From JAAYDF01 sp964511155 (lineage in GTDB: Bacteria; Planctomycetota; Phycisphaerae; UBA1845; PWPN01): a stretch of 64,000 bases of DNA. Shown one piece after another: positions 8,241-17,700 of the stretch. Under the pieces are notes generated by a model, which saw only the letters and a list, made by a program, of their open reading frames with translations, searched no databases and was not told the DNA's origin. Numbering within the stretch: the stretch's first letter is position 1; every line of letters starts with the position of its first letter. The translations under genes and the position numbers were made by a program. The stretch lies in the NCBI GenBank assembly GCA_964511155.1, contig CAZEEJ010000002.1, forward strand, positions 20,157 to 84,156, written 5' to 3'.

Positions 8241-9287
8241 ATGATCGACAGGCGCTCGGGCGGGTTCACGCTGATCGAGGTCCTGGTGGTTGTGGCGATC
8301 ATCGCTCTGCTGATCGCCATCCTGCTGCCGGCGTTGCGTCAGGCGAGGAACCAGGCCCATGCGGCAGTGTGCGCCAGCAACATGAGCCAGGCGACCAAGG
8401 GGGCCCTGATCCATCTTGCAGAAATGAACATGCGCAAGATGCGGTGGAGCACCAACTACGGGTGGGCGACACAATCGCTGCGGGCGAACAAGGGGCAGGC
8501 CGAGTTGTTCACCTGTCCGGCGGACCCGCACCCGCGGCCGATCCCCGCCGCACTGGCCCGGCTCTTCAGTGACTCGGCGGCCACCCAATACCGCGGCACG
8601 ACCTCGTCAGACGCGATCTTCAATCACGTGTTCGACAAGGGCGGAGGCGTCTGGCAGACGGACATTCAGGATTCGGTGGACGGGGACGCGTTCGGCGGAG
8701 ACGCGACCGCGGGGAACGATGTCGACGTGGTTTTGGAGTACACGGTCACGGGCCGCGAGAAGTTTGCCATGACCCGCGTGGCGGAGAAGGAGTCGGCCTG
8801 GCGTTGCGACGTGCTGACTTACACGGGGCAGACGGTCTGGGCGCCGGCCAGCACGGGGGGTGCCGGGCGGGTGATGCCGATCATGTGGATGAGCTACAGC
8901 GCCAACGCCAGCGCGGGGCTGCGGAATGTCAAGGGCAGCCCCGCCCTGATCGTCGAGGGCGCCAAGCCGGGCATCCTGGCCGAGACGCTGATCGGACGGC
9001 ACGGCAGCGCCACGCCGGACCTGCTGCCTCGACCATTGCGATTCCGGCACGGCGGGCGGGCCAACGAAGAGTACCTGCAGGGCTACGACTATACCCGGCG
9101 AGGGCAGATGGGCGCGTATCGGGACGCACGTTATGAACCCCAACGGTCGATGAACGTTGGATTCCTGGACGGCCACGTAGAGCGTTTGGGCCATTGGCAG
9201 ATGCTGAACCTGCAGGGCGCCACGGTGGTGCCCAACCAGCGGGTATGGTTCGGCGGACGTCGCGGAGGCGAGGTCATCTTCGACTAG
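8241..9287 (+). CDS. Pseudopilin-like protein (prepilin N-terminal methylation motif)
   Basis: The 348-residue protein has a type IV prepilin/type II pseudopilin leader: MIDRRSGG then FTLIEVLVVVAIIALLIAI. Cleavage would fall between G8 and F9, with the conserved glutamate at position +5 (E13). The rest is the large globular region typical of planctomycete proteins of this sort and contains MNVGFLDGHVERL near the end, the H-x(n)-DG motif common in this family. It is exported and held by the pilin helix, perhaps as part of a type II secretion-like or surface assembly. It sits 27 bases after the upstream gene and 33 before the NAGPA gene, so cotranscription is likely. Confidence 0.85.
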   Translation: MIDRRSGGFTLIEVLVVVAIIALLIAILLPALRQARNQAHAAVCASNMSQATKGALIHLAEMNMRKMRWSTNYGWATQSLRANKGQAELFTCPADPHPRPIPAALARLFSDSAATQYRGTTSSDAIFNHVFDKGGGVWQTDIQDSVDGDAFGGDATAGNDVDVVLEYTVTGREKFAMTRVAEKESAWRCDVLTYTGQTVWAPASTGGAGRVMPIMWMSYSANASAGLRNVKGSPALIVEGAKPGILAETLIGRHGSATPDLLPRPLRFRHGGRANEEYLQGYDYTRRGQMGAYRDARYEPQRSMNVGFLDGHVERLGHWQMLNLQGATVVPNQRVWFGGRRGGEVIFD

Positions 9288-9320
9288 CATTCTAGCATTG
9301 TGGTTTGGGGGTACTGCGGA

Positions 9321-11621
9321 ATGAGGGAATGGACGGGATGGATCAGTCTGGCGGTCGCTCTGGCCTTGGCCGGCCCCGGCGGGCTTCCGGCGGAGGAGGT
9401 GGCCCCCGGCGTGACCTACGAGACCTATTGGGTGCCCACCGGCAGCGGTAACACCCGGGTCTACGTGGTCAAGGTGGACCGGCTGCGCTCGGAGTATAAG
9501 CTCAAGGTCGGCTACGCCCAGGCCAAGCGCAACTACACGGCGCGCGAACGCACCAGTACCATCGCCAACCGCTACCACAACGCACCCGACCACGTCGTCG
9601 TGTCGGCGACCAACGGCTCGTATTTCGACGGGGTCAACCTGCCGCGGCTGCTGGGCATCGGCCAGAGCGACGGCGAGATGCTGGACACGCCCTCCTTCAA
9701 CGCCAGTTTAACCTACCACACGGTGATGGTCGGCCCCTCGCGACGGCCCGTGGTGCGGACGAACTTCAACCACCAGTACGGGACGATCACCTTCGCCGAC
9801 GGCTACTCCATGCCGCTCAACCAGTACAACTTCTACCCCAGCGGCCCGCTGTACCCGATCCACGGCGTCGCGGCATTCACACCCCAGTTCGACAGTTCGA
9901 CGCGCAGCAACTTCACCAGCCCCAGCCTGGCCGTCGAGGTAACGCTCAGCGACGTGACCTACCCCATGCGCAGCGACAAGGAAGTCTCGGGCATCATCAC
10001 CGCGATCCAGACACCGACCTCGGGAAACGCGCCCATCCCCGCCGGCGGCATGGTCCTGTCCGCCTGGGGCAGCACGAAGACCGAGATCGTCAACCACGCA
10101 CAGATCGGCCAGCGCCTGCGGATGCGCTTCCGCAGCGACGCCCAGGAGTACAACGACTCCGACATGGCCCTGACCGGCATCGGATGGATCGTGCACAACG
10201 GTGCGGCCTACCCGACCGGATGGCAGAATCTCGAATCGGGCGCTTCGCCCTATGCGGCCAACCCGCGAACCGCGCTCGCCTGGAACAACGATTTCTGGTT
10301 CCAGGTCGTGTGCGACGGACGCGGGGTCGCCGGCAGCCTGGGTATGACCTTCCAGCAGATGGCGGACTTCCTGACGGGCACGCTGGGAGTCCTGGAGGCG
10401 GTCAACTACGACGGCGGCGGCTCATCCACCCTGGTGGTCAACGGGACGATTAAGAACATCCCCTCGGACGGGGGCGAACGGGCGGTGGCCAACGCCATTC
10501 TGCTGGTCAAGGAGACCCTACCCCCGAGCTTTCCATTCAGCGACCCGTTCGGCCCGGCCGGCCGCCTGCCCGGATGGGACGACAAGTTCTCGTACTGCGG
10601 CGTCGCGCCCTTCGCCCCCACCTCGCCCGGTGGCGACGGCCATGTCTTCGTGGTCAGCAGCAGCGACGGGGTGAACGCCGTCCGGCACGGCGACTTCGCG
10701 GATACCGACTACAGCGTCGAGGCGGACATTTACTGCGACTATCGGCCCGGCGATGCCGCGGACGGCTTCGAACGCTACGGTCTGTTTGCCCGCGACAGCG
10801 GCACGGGGGCGTTCGGGTTGGCCACCTATGGCGGCGGTAACTGCTATGCCCTGACGTACGACAGCGACACCGGCCGGGTCCGGGCCGGCAAGTACGTCAA
10901 CGGCACCCTGACCGACTTCCTCCCCGCCCCCGTGTACCTGCCCAGCACCGCCTGGCGGCGATTCCGCATCGACTGCTACGAGACGGTGATCCAGTACCTT
11001 GTCGATGACAACGTGCTGATGACCACCAGCGATTCCTCCCACCCGCGAGGCTACTTCGGCGTCGGGTACCACTCGTTCTTCGCGAGCAGCAGCAATGTCC
11101 GCGGCACACGGGCCGATAACCTCACGGCCGCGGTGGATCTAAGCACCCTGCCCCCGGTGGCCCAGTTTGCCGGTCAGCCGACCAGCGGCATGTGGCCGTT
11201 GGAGGTCCAGTTCACCGACCAGTCCGTCGGTGGACCCGCGGATTCCTGGGACTGGGATTTCGGCGATGACGAGACCAGCAGCGAGCGGCATCCTACGCAC
11301 GTGTATGCCTTGCCGGGACTTTACACGGTCAGCCTCACGGTGACCGGGCCAAATGGCAGCGACACCGAAACGAAGGTCGGCTACATCGAGGTTCTGGCGT
11401 CGCCCGGCGACTACGACAAGGACGGCGACGTGGACCTGGATGACTACGCTCACTTCCAGAAGTGCCTCAGCGGCAGCGGCGTGGCCCAGAACAGCCCGGC
11501 CTGTGCGAGGACGAACTTCGACGAGGACAGCGACGTGGATGCGGCCGATCTGGCGAAGTTCCGCGGCTGCCTGAGCGGAGCTGACATTCCCTCGAATCCC
11601 AATTGCCTGGGCGGCAACTGA
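9321..11621 (+). CDS. Secreted phosphodiester glycosidase (NAGPA family) with LamG-like, PKD and dockerin-like modules
   Basis: The 766-residue protein starts at ATG 9321 (a GTG at 9300 is possible) with a signal peptide (MREWTGWISLAVALALAG). Residues about 30-395 match the NAGPA/phosphodiester glycosidase family, whose human member removes GlcNAc from phosphodiester-linked sugars: ATNGSYFDG, MRSDKEVSGIITAI, FQQMADFLTGTLG and the hallmark NYDGGGSSTLVVNG. Residues about 400-610 are a beta-sandwich; about 613-700 a PKD domain (SWDWDFGDDETS, HVYALPGLYTVSLTV); the last 60 hold two dockerin-like repeats with cysteines. The first two modules are closely paralogous to the protein at 14723. Substrate unknown; an extracellular phosphodiester-linked glycan is plausible. 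Confidence 0.8.
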   Translation: MREWTGWISLAVALALAGPGGLPAEEVAPGVTYETYWVPTGSGNTRVYVVKVDRLRSEYKLKVGYAQAKRNYTARERTSTIANRYHNAPDHVVVSATNGSYFDGVNLPRLLGIGQSDGEMLDTPSFNASLTYHTVMVGPSRRPVVRTNFNHQYGTITFADGYSMPLNQYNFYPSGPLYPIHGVAAFTPQFDSSTRSNFTSPSLAVEVTLSDVTYPMRSDKEVSGIITAIQTPTSGNAPIPAGGMVLSAWGSTKTEIVNHAQIGQRLRMRFRSDAQEYNDSDMALTGIGWIVHNGAAYPTGWQNLESGASPYAANPRTALAWNNDFWFQVVCDGRGVAGSLGMTFQQMADFLTGTLGVLEAVNYDGGGSSTLVVNGTIKNIPSDGGERAVANAILLVKETLPPSFPFSDPFGPAGRLPGWDDKFSYCGVAPFAPTSPGGDGHVFVVSSSDGVNAVRHGDFADTDYSVEADIYCDYRPGDAADGFERYGLFARDSGTGAFGLATYGGGNCYALTYDSDTGRVRAGKYVNGTLTDFLPAPVYLPSTAWRRFRIDCYETVIQYLVDDNVLMTTSDSSHPRGYFGVGYHSFFASSSNVRGTRADNLTAAVDLSTLPPVAQFAGQPTSGMWPLEVQFTDQSVGGPADSWDWDFGDDETSSERHPTHVYALPGLYTVSLTVTGPNGSDTETKVGYIEVLASPGDYDKDGDVDLDDYAHFQKCLSGSGVAQNSPACARTNFDEDSDVDAADLAKFRGCLSGADIPSNPNCLGGN

Positions 11622-11635
11622 GCGGGAGTGCGGAC

Positions 11636-11790
11636 CTCACAGGTCCGCTCCGTACCGCGACCAAGCAGGGCCGCGACCGTAAGGGAGCGGACTTTGCAGG
11701 AGAACACCACCGACACGAGGACCGCTCCCTCACGGTCGCGGCTCTGTACGGTAGCGGCTCTGTGCGGTCGCGGCTCTGCCTGACGTGGTC
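11636..11790. repeat. Short repeat family with CCGCGACCGTAAGGGAGCGG
   Basis: The 186-base gap between convergent genes carries inverted copies of CCGCGACCGTAAGGGAGCGG and CCGCTCCCTCACGGTCGCGG, with tandem GTAGCGGCTCTGT/GCGGTCGCGGCTCTG words after them. Related words occur at 14277-14306, 22668-22755 and 63967-63995. No gene or intrinsic terminator with a T-tract was found here. Confidence 0.6.
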
Positions 11791-11807
11791 GCACACGTTC
11801 TCGGCGG

Positions 11808-12602
11808 TCAATCCAATCGCAGCGTCAGGCACTTGGCGGCGCCGCCGGACTTGAGGTACTCCGTGAGGACCACAGGATGGACGCGGTAGCCTCGGGCGTG
11901 CAGATCGTCGGTAAGCTGCGTGCATCCGGCGGGCAGAGCCACGTCCTGGTCGATACACACCGCGTTGCAGCCGAAGCGCATGGCATCCGCCTCCGTCACC
12001 TCGATCAGATCATCGATGTGGGACGCCAGTACCCGCCGGGCGTACTCGTCAAATGCGTGCGGGTAGTACAAGGCTCGTTGCGGCGCGAGCGGGCAGAAGC
12101 AGGTGTCCAGGTGGTAGAAGCGCGGATCGGTGAGTTGGAGCGAGAGGCTGCGACGGCCGAGCCGTTCGGCGATCCAGCCGTGTGAGCGGATCTCGCTGCG
12201 GAAATGGTAGCCACAGAACAACTCCTCGCCGCAGAAAAGGGCATCGCCCGCGCCTTCGAAGAAGATGTCGGGCGGCAGCTCGATGATCTCAAAGCCGTGA
12301 GCGGCGAACCACTCGCGGAAGACCGGCTCCTCGCCACTGCGGGCCGGGAAGCGAAAGCGGCTGAGAATCACACCGTGCCCGACGACCAGGCCGGCGTTGG
12401 CGGTGAACACGAGGTCCGGCAGGCCCGGCCGGGGTTCGATCAGCTCCAGCTTCACGCCGTCAAGGCCGGCATACAGATCGCGCAGGCGGGTCCATTGCGC
12501 TTCGGCCAGACGGGGGTCGGTTCCCCGCAGGCGCGACATCCAGGGGTTGATCTCGTACTTGATCCCATAATAGGTCGGCGGACACATGAGCAACGTCGCC
12601 AT
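11808..12602 (-). CDS. Arginine dihydrolase-like guanidine-modifying enzyme (ArgZ/AgrE N-terminal module)
   Basis: The 264-residue cytoplasmic protein belongs to the amidinotransferase/DDAH (guanidine-modifying) superfamily. It carries LPDLVFTANAG near residue 65, containing the asparagine that distinguishes cyanobacterial ArgZ/AgrE arginine dihydrolases, the FYHLDTCFCPL segment with the catalytic histidine near 165, and KSGGAAKCLTLRL with the nucleophilic cysteine near the C-terminus. The expected reaction is arginine to ornithine with release of ammonia and CO2. It lies downstream of the LOR/SDH gene on the same strand, which would use the ornithine. Dimethylarginine hydrolase or arginine deiminase activity is the main alternative. 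Confidence 0.75.
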   Translation of the reverse strand: MATLLMCPPTYYGIKYEINPWMSRLRGTDPRLAEAQWTRLRDLYAGLDGVKLELIEPRPGLPDLVFTANAGLVVGHGVILSRFRFPARSGEEPVFREWFAAHGFEIIELPPDIFFEGAGDALFCGEELFCGYHFRSEIRSHGWIAERLGRRSLSLQLTDPRFYHLDTCFCPLAPQRALYYPHAFDEYARRVLASHIDDLIEVTEADAMRFGCNAVCIDQDVALPAGCTQLTDDLHARGYRVHPVVLTEYLKSGGAAKCLTLRLD

Positions 12603-12630
12603 CGACCACTCCTTGACCGGTCCCGCTTTG

Positions 12631-12744
12631 TAGCGGCCGCCGCCCCTGGCGGCCGCTGGGCGTTTGTAGCGGCCGCCGCCCCTGGCGGCCGCCAGGCGGC
12701 GGTAGCGCTACACACGCCGGCCGCCACAGGGGGCGGCCGCTACC
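12631..12744. repeat. GTAGCGGCCGCC palindromic repeats inside the arginine operon
   Basis: Three copies of a GC-rich palindrome (TAGCGGCCGCCGCCCCTGG with GGCCGC, twice direct, then an inverted copy ending GGGGGCGGCCGCTAC) fill the 151-base gap between the two minus-strand genes. The same unit occurs at 26434-26490 and 36222-36296. The hairpins could affect expression of the downstream gene. Confidence 0.65.
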
Positions 12745-12753
12745 CGGTCCTGC

Positions 12754-13965
12754 TCAGCCCAGTTCCGCCAGCAGTTCGCGCAGGAACGGCTCCACGTCGG
12801 TCACCAGGCCGACGGTCTGGAACGAGCCGCGGTCGGCCAGCTTCGTGACCACCGCCGGCGAAATGTCCACGCACACGGTCGGCACCCAGGCCGGCAGGAG
12901 GTTGCCCGTGGCGATGGAGTGCAGCGTCGTAGCGATCATGAGGCAGAAACCCGCCTGGCGGACATGGTGCCTCATGCGGTCCTGCGCCTCCAGTGCGTCG
13001 GTGATCACCTCCGGCAACGGCCCGTCATCCCGGATCGAGCCGGCCAGGACCATCTCGACGCCGTGCCTGACGCACGCGTGCATGATCCCCGTGGTGATGA
13101 TGCCGGCCTCCACCGCCTGGGCGATCGAGCCGCAGCGGCGAATGGTGTTGATCGCTCGCAGGTGATGCTCATGGCCGGCCTCGGCGGGGATCGCCCGTTC
13201 CATGTGGACCCCGAGCGACGTGCCGAAAATGGCTTGCTCGATATCGTGGGCCGCCAGGGCGTTGCCGGCGAAAAGGATGTGGACATAGCCCTCCTCGATC
13301 AGCCGGACAATGTGTCGGGCCGACCCGGTGTGGATGATCGCCGGTCCGCCGACCAGCAGGATCTTGCCGCCCGCATCCCGGATTTGCCGCATCTGTTCGG
13401 CCACGCGGCGCGTGATCACGTTCTTGGGTTTTTCCGTCGAGATGTCGGAGGTCATGAATTCGAAGGGCCCCGCTTGACGGGGTCGCTCCAGCGGGATCAC
13501 TTTGAGGCCGCGGTGACTGACGACGAGCCGGTCGCCTTTGCGAACGTGACAGACCGGCACGCACTCGAACGACGGGCCGGCCTCATCAAAGCGGATGCCG
13601 CAGTCCATCTCCTGGTGGTGGACCTCGTACCAAGTCTCCTGCCAGCGGGCCAGAGTTTTCTGGTTGGTGCTCGAATAGAAACCCTCCGGGAAGACGCCGT
13701 CCTGCTCGGCCACTACCAGGTGAACGTCCTCTGCCGCCCGGAGGACCGCACCGTGCCGAGCGACCCGGGCGACAATCTCCGTCAGACGATGGGCATCGGG
13801 GGCGGTGACCTGGATCATCACCCGGCTACGGTCCGCCCGTTTACGGCCGAGGTCCACTTGTTTGAACTCGAACTCCCCTCCGAACGCGAGGATCTCGTCG
13901 AGCACTTTGGAGAGGATCAGAGAGTCAACGATGTGACCTTCAAGTTCGATCTCTTCGCTAATCAT
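12754..13965 (-). CDS. LOR/SDH-type ornithine cyclodeaminase-like protein (AgrE C-terminal module, TIGR00300 family)
   Basis: The 403-residue protein starts at MISEEIELEGHIVDSLILSK (ATG 13965); the longer open frame upstream only reads through a repeat element. Residues 1-100 fit the LOR/SDH N-terminal domain. The rest is a nucleotide-binding domain, with GGKILLVGGPAIIHTGSARH, FAGNALAAHDIEQAIFGTSLG and the family ending PAVVTKLADRGSFQTVGLVTDV. In cyanobacterial AgrE this module converts ornithine to proline and ammonia; archaeal relatives are ornithine cyclodeaminases. The neighbouring arginine dihydrolase-like gene strongly supports an arginine-to-proline route. The archaeal/bacterial stand-alone activity should be treated as inferred. 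Confidence 0.8.
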   Translation of the reverse strand: MISEEIELEGHIVDSLILSKVLDEILAFGGEFEFKQVDLGRKRADRSRVMIQVTAPDAHRLTEIVARVARHGAVLRAAEDVHLVVAEQDGVFPEGFYSSTNQKTLARWQETWYEVHHQEMDCGIRFDEAGPSFECVPVCHVRKGDRLVVSHRGLKVIPLERPRQAGPFEFMTSDISTEKPKNVITRRVAEQMRQIRDAGGKILLVGGPAIIHTGSARHIVRLIEEGYVHILFAGNALAAHDIEQAIFGTSLGVHMERAIPAEAGHEHHLRAINTIRRCGSIAQAVEAGIITTGIMHACVRHGVEMVLAGSIRDDGPLPEVITDALEAQDRMRHHVRQAGFCLMIATTLHSIATGNLLPAWVPTVCVDISPAVVTKLADRGSFQTVGLVTDVEPFLRELLAELG

Positions 13966-14020
13966 ATTGCTGCTTCCGTGATCGGCCCGGCATTCGTACG
14001 TGTATAGCGTCCTCGGGAAG

Positions 14021-14133
14021 GGGGACAGGCACTTTTTTGCCTTGAAACCTGTCTGACGCGACGGTACCGCCATGCCGTCAAGTGACTGAACCGCATTGAA
14101 AGCCCTCACGCCGGCAAAAAAGAGCCTGTCCCC
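14021..14133 (-). mobile_element. 113-bp inverted-repeat element, copy 1 (REP/MITE-like)
   Basis: The element is bounded by GGGGACAGGCACTTTTTTGC at the left and the inverse GCAAAAAAGAGCCTGTCCCC at the right. Its reverse complement matches 61927-62039 over the same 113-base length with only about seven differences. The end motif resembles REP sequences mobilised by Y1 (IS200-like) TnpA/RAYT transposases, but no such gene is in the window. It lies upstream of the LOR/SDH gene and creates a false N-terminal extension of its open frame. Confidence 0.75.
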
Positions 14134-14305
14134 GGACCTCACACACGTACCGGCATTCAGGCCGGGGCCAAGGTACCGTCTCATCTCCCTGTGACTACCC
14201 CGACCCGAGGCAAGTCTACCACGCAGGGGGTGTCAACGGAACCGGCAGGCGGAACTCGCTACCCGGCGCAACGCGACCAGGCAGAGCCGCGACCGTAAGC
14301 GAGCG

Positions 14306-14444
14306 GGCGGGTGGCCCATCCTCGCCTTGGCGAGGGTGGGCTCACGATGATACGGATGAAGGAAGGGCCTGTGGTCAGGAAAGCTTTCCTGCGGGTTCGA
14401 TCATCGCCAGCCCACCCCCGCCGCGGCGGGAATGGGCCACCCGC
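14306..14444. mobile_element. About 139-bp inverted-repeat element, copy 1
   Basis: GGCGGGTGGCCCATCC at the left end pairs with GGAATGGGCCACCCGCC at the right (one interruption). The inside carries GGTGGGCTCACGATGATAC and TTCGATCATCGCCAGCCCACC, also mutually inverted. Related full copies lie at 28783-28919 and 45536-45672, a half copy at 56948-57015. The structure is that of a MITE-like, hairpin-forming element. Confidence 0.65.
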
Positions 14445-14722
14445 CGGTACTCGCTTGCCGACCATACAACGCGCCCGGTAATCGCTCCCCCAGGTCCAGA
14501 GGACCTGGGCCACCCGCCTGGGCACGTCCATCAACAAGTTGACTCGGTCCTCAGCAAATCGGCGGCTCGCTGATTCTGTCACGGACCCTGCCCTCTCCTA
14601 CCCCTGGGACTTCATTTTGCCCGGCGAACCTGCGATAATACCGAGGGGTACTTGGCCCGTTCGTGGGTCCGGTACAGGCGTCGCGGAGACAAAGGTCAAG
14701 CCATCCGAGGGAGTAATGGGCC

Positions 14723-17700
14723 ATGGAGCAACCCTATAGGCGCATCCCGGGACCGGTGACGATCGCCGCAGTCGCCCTCCTGTGTATGGCATGGCCGACG
14801 GGGGCCCTGGGCGAGACGATCGCCCCCGGCGTCACCTACACCTTCCACCAGATCGCCGGTCCGCGACAAGTCTTCGTGGTCAGCATCGAACGCGGCCGAC
14901 CCGAGTACAAGTTCGAAGTCGGCTGGCCCCAGCAGCGGCGCAACTACACCAGCCGGGCGCGGACCAGCACCATCGCCAACCTGTACGACTCCCCGCCCGG
15001 TCATGACGTGCTCGCGGCGGTGAACGGGTCGTTCTTTGGCTCGGGCAACATCGTGATCGGGGCGACGGCCTCGGCGGGCGAAATGCTCGAGCATCCCACG
15101 TCGAGCTACGACACGCTGCTCTTCGGCCCCTCGCGGCGTCCGGGCATCCGCGAGAGTGTCGCCCACGCGGCCGGCCGGATCACCTTCGCCAGCGGCTCGA
15201 CCACCCCTCTGGACGACTACAACAAGGCCCGCTCGGCCGACCGCATCGTGGCCTACACCCCGCAATGGGCCCCGACCACGGGCACCAGCGTCCAAGGGGT
15301 CGAGGTCATCCTGAGCAGCGTGAGCTACCCGATGCGCAGCCACAAGGAGGTCTCCGGCATCGTCACGGCGATCCGGACGGGGTCATCCTCGATCAACAAC
15401 AGCATTCCGGCCGGCGGCATGGTGCTGTCGGCCCAGGGGACCGGGGTCGAGGCGACCCTCACAAGCAACATTCAAGTGGGGCACCGGCTGCACATGCGCT
15501 TCGCCACGAACGCCGGCGAGTACAACAACGCCGACATGGCCATCAGCGGGGCCGGCTGGCTGGTGAAGGATGGCGTCGCCAACACCGCCAACTGGTCGCG
15601 GCAGAGCAGTTCGTTTGTCAACGATCGGCATCCGCGCACCGTCTTCGGCTGGAGCGACACGCACTACCATATGATGGTGGTGGACGGGCGCACCACGACC
15701 AGCATCGGGATGAACTTCCAGCAAATGGCAGACTTCCTCATCGGCACGCTGGGCTGTGACGGGGCGGTGAACCTGGACGGCGGCGGGTCTTCGACGATGT
15801 GGGTCAACGGCAGCGTGCGCAACAACCCCTCCGACGGGAGCGAACGCAGCGTGGGCAACGCGGTACTGCTGGTCCGCCAGGATACCGGGACCGCCCTGCC
15901 GTTCACGGACAGCTTCGCTGCCGACGGCCGGGCGGCGGGTTGGGACGACAAGTTCACGTACAACCCGGTGGTGTCGTTCGCCCCGACCGCGCCCGGGGGC
16001 GACGGGTACGCGGTGGTGGTCTCGGACCCGGCCGGCGGCGTCGAGACGATGCGTCGCGGCGACTGGGGAGACGCGGACTACGCCGTGCAGGCCGACATTT
16101 ACTGCGAATACCGCCCGGACGTGGCCGCCAACGGCTACGAGCGCTATGCGCTCTTTGCCCGCGACGACGGCATAGGCGGACTTGGCCTGACCACCAGCAG
16201 CTACGGGGCCGGCAACTGCTACGTGATGACGTACGACTCGAACAACGGCCGGCTGCGGGCGGGCAAGCACGTCAACGGCACGCTGACGGATTTCCGGGCG
16301 GCCAATCCGCTGACGCTTGCTTCCACGGCGTGGCGGCGTTTTCGCATCGAGTGCCTGGGCAACCGCATCCGCTACTTTCTGAACGGCACCGAGATCGCCA
16401 ACGTCATCGACAACTCGTTCGCCAGCGGCTACTTCGGCATCGGGTATCACGAACTGTTCTCCAGCAACGCCAACATCCGCGGCACACGGGCGGACAACTT
16501 CCTGGTCACGCTGCCGGACATGCCGCCGGCCAAGGCCACCGGGCCCAGCCCCGCCCACCTGGCGGTCGACGTGCCGCACGACAGCCTGTTGAGCTGGACG
16601 GCCGGCCAAGGGGCCGACTCGCACCGCGTGAACTTCGGCACCACCAGCCCAGGCAGCTACCGCGGCAGCCAGGCGGGTACGTCGTTCAATCCCGGTCCGC
16701 TGACCCGCGGCCAGACTTACTACTGGCGGATCGACGAGGTCAACCCCATCGGCACCACGACGGGCGACGTCTGGCAGTTCACCGCCCTGCAGGACGCGGT
16801 TCCCGCCGACCACGACCATGACGGAGACGTGGACCTGGACGATTTCAGCGCGTTCCAGATTTGTCTGACCGGCAACGGCCAGAGCGTCACCGACCCCGAC
16901 TGCTTCTGGGCAAAGCTGGACGGTGACGGGGACGCGGATGCGGTGGACCTCAGTCTGTTTCTCGCATGCCTGAGCGGACCGGGCCTGCCCCCCCCTGCCG
17001 GCTGCGGCAGCTCACTGCCACCGACCAGCCCGATCCCCCCCAGGCCAGCCGACGCCCCTACCGGCAGCCAGTTCGTCAATGAGGTTCTCAACCTTTCGCT
17101 GCTGGCCCGGGAGGCCCGCATTCGCGAAGAGCTGCTCAGTGGTAACCTGCCCGACTTCCTGCGGACCTTCGTGCCGGTGACCGTCTCCCAGACGATCGAC
17201 GGCCAGCCTTACCAGGCGGTCTACCACGTGGCCCCCGACTACCTGGCCATCGGCTCGGACGCGGATTTCGTGCGCATGCCCATGATGCCCGACAGCGCCC
17301 AGGTGATCGCCGACCGCTTCGAGTGCACGCTGACCACGCGCAAGATGACCAACACCATCTATACCCAGGCCGCCGTCAAGCTCGCTCCCTCGCCGATCAA
17401 CCCGCAGACGACGGATATCACCCTGGTGTCCACCTTCTACCAGCACCACCAGACGGTTGAGCAGCAGCGGGCCGGACAGCCGCTCGGCCTGCTCATCGGC
17501 GGCATCAAGAAGGACGTGGTCATCACGCCGCAACTGCTGACCCTCACCGGCCGGGTCGCCATCTACGGCTGGCACCAGCTCAACGGCACGCCCATTCAGC
17601 CGCTCTACCTCGGCCATAATATCTACCACGTCGACTACAGCCACGGCATCCGGCTGGTCAGCGCCTACATGACCGTCAATGGCCAGCCCATGACCACCGC

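Larger units (their letters stand above)
13966..14722. other. Intergenic region made of several repeat families
   Basis: This 757-base gap has no gene. From left to right it contains a 113-bp element (14021-14133), repeat words of the CCGCGACCGTAAG family (14277-14306), an about 139-bp inverted-repeat element (14306-14444), a half copy of another inverted repeat ending in CCTGGGCCACCCGCC (about 14484-14519), and a half copy of the 140-bp element (14520-14590). Next to the plus-strand gene, GATAAT at 14634-14639 with TTCATT 17 bases upstream is a weak promoter candidate. Confidence 0.6.

Noticed and set aside
7347..8588. 413-codon minus-strand open frame
   Set aside because: Covers the end of the dockerin protein and the pseudopilin leader in antisense; no start signal or domain.
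13966..14184. N-terminal extension of the LOR/SDH protein from the upstream TTG/ATG-like starts
   Set aside because: The extra 73 residues are translated 113-bp repeat; a matching peptide appears at 61927-62039 in a non-coding context. The family start is MISEEIELEG.
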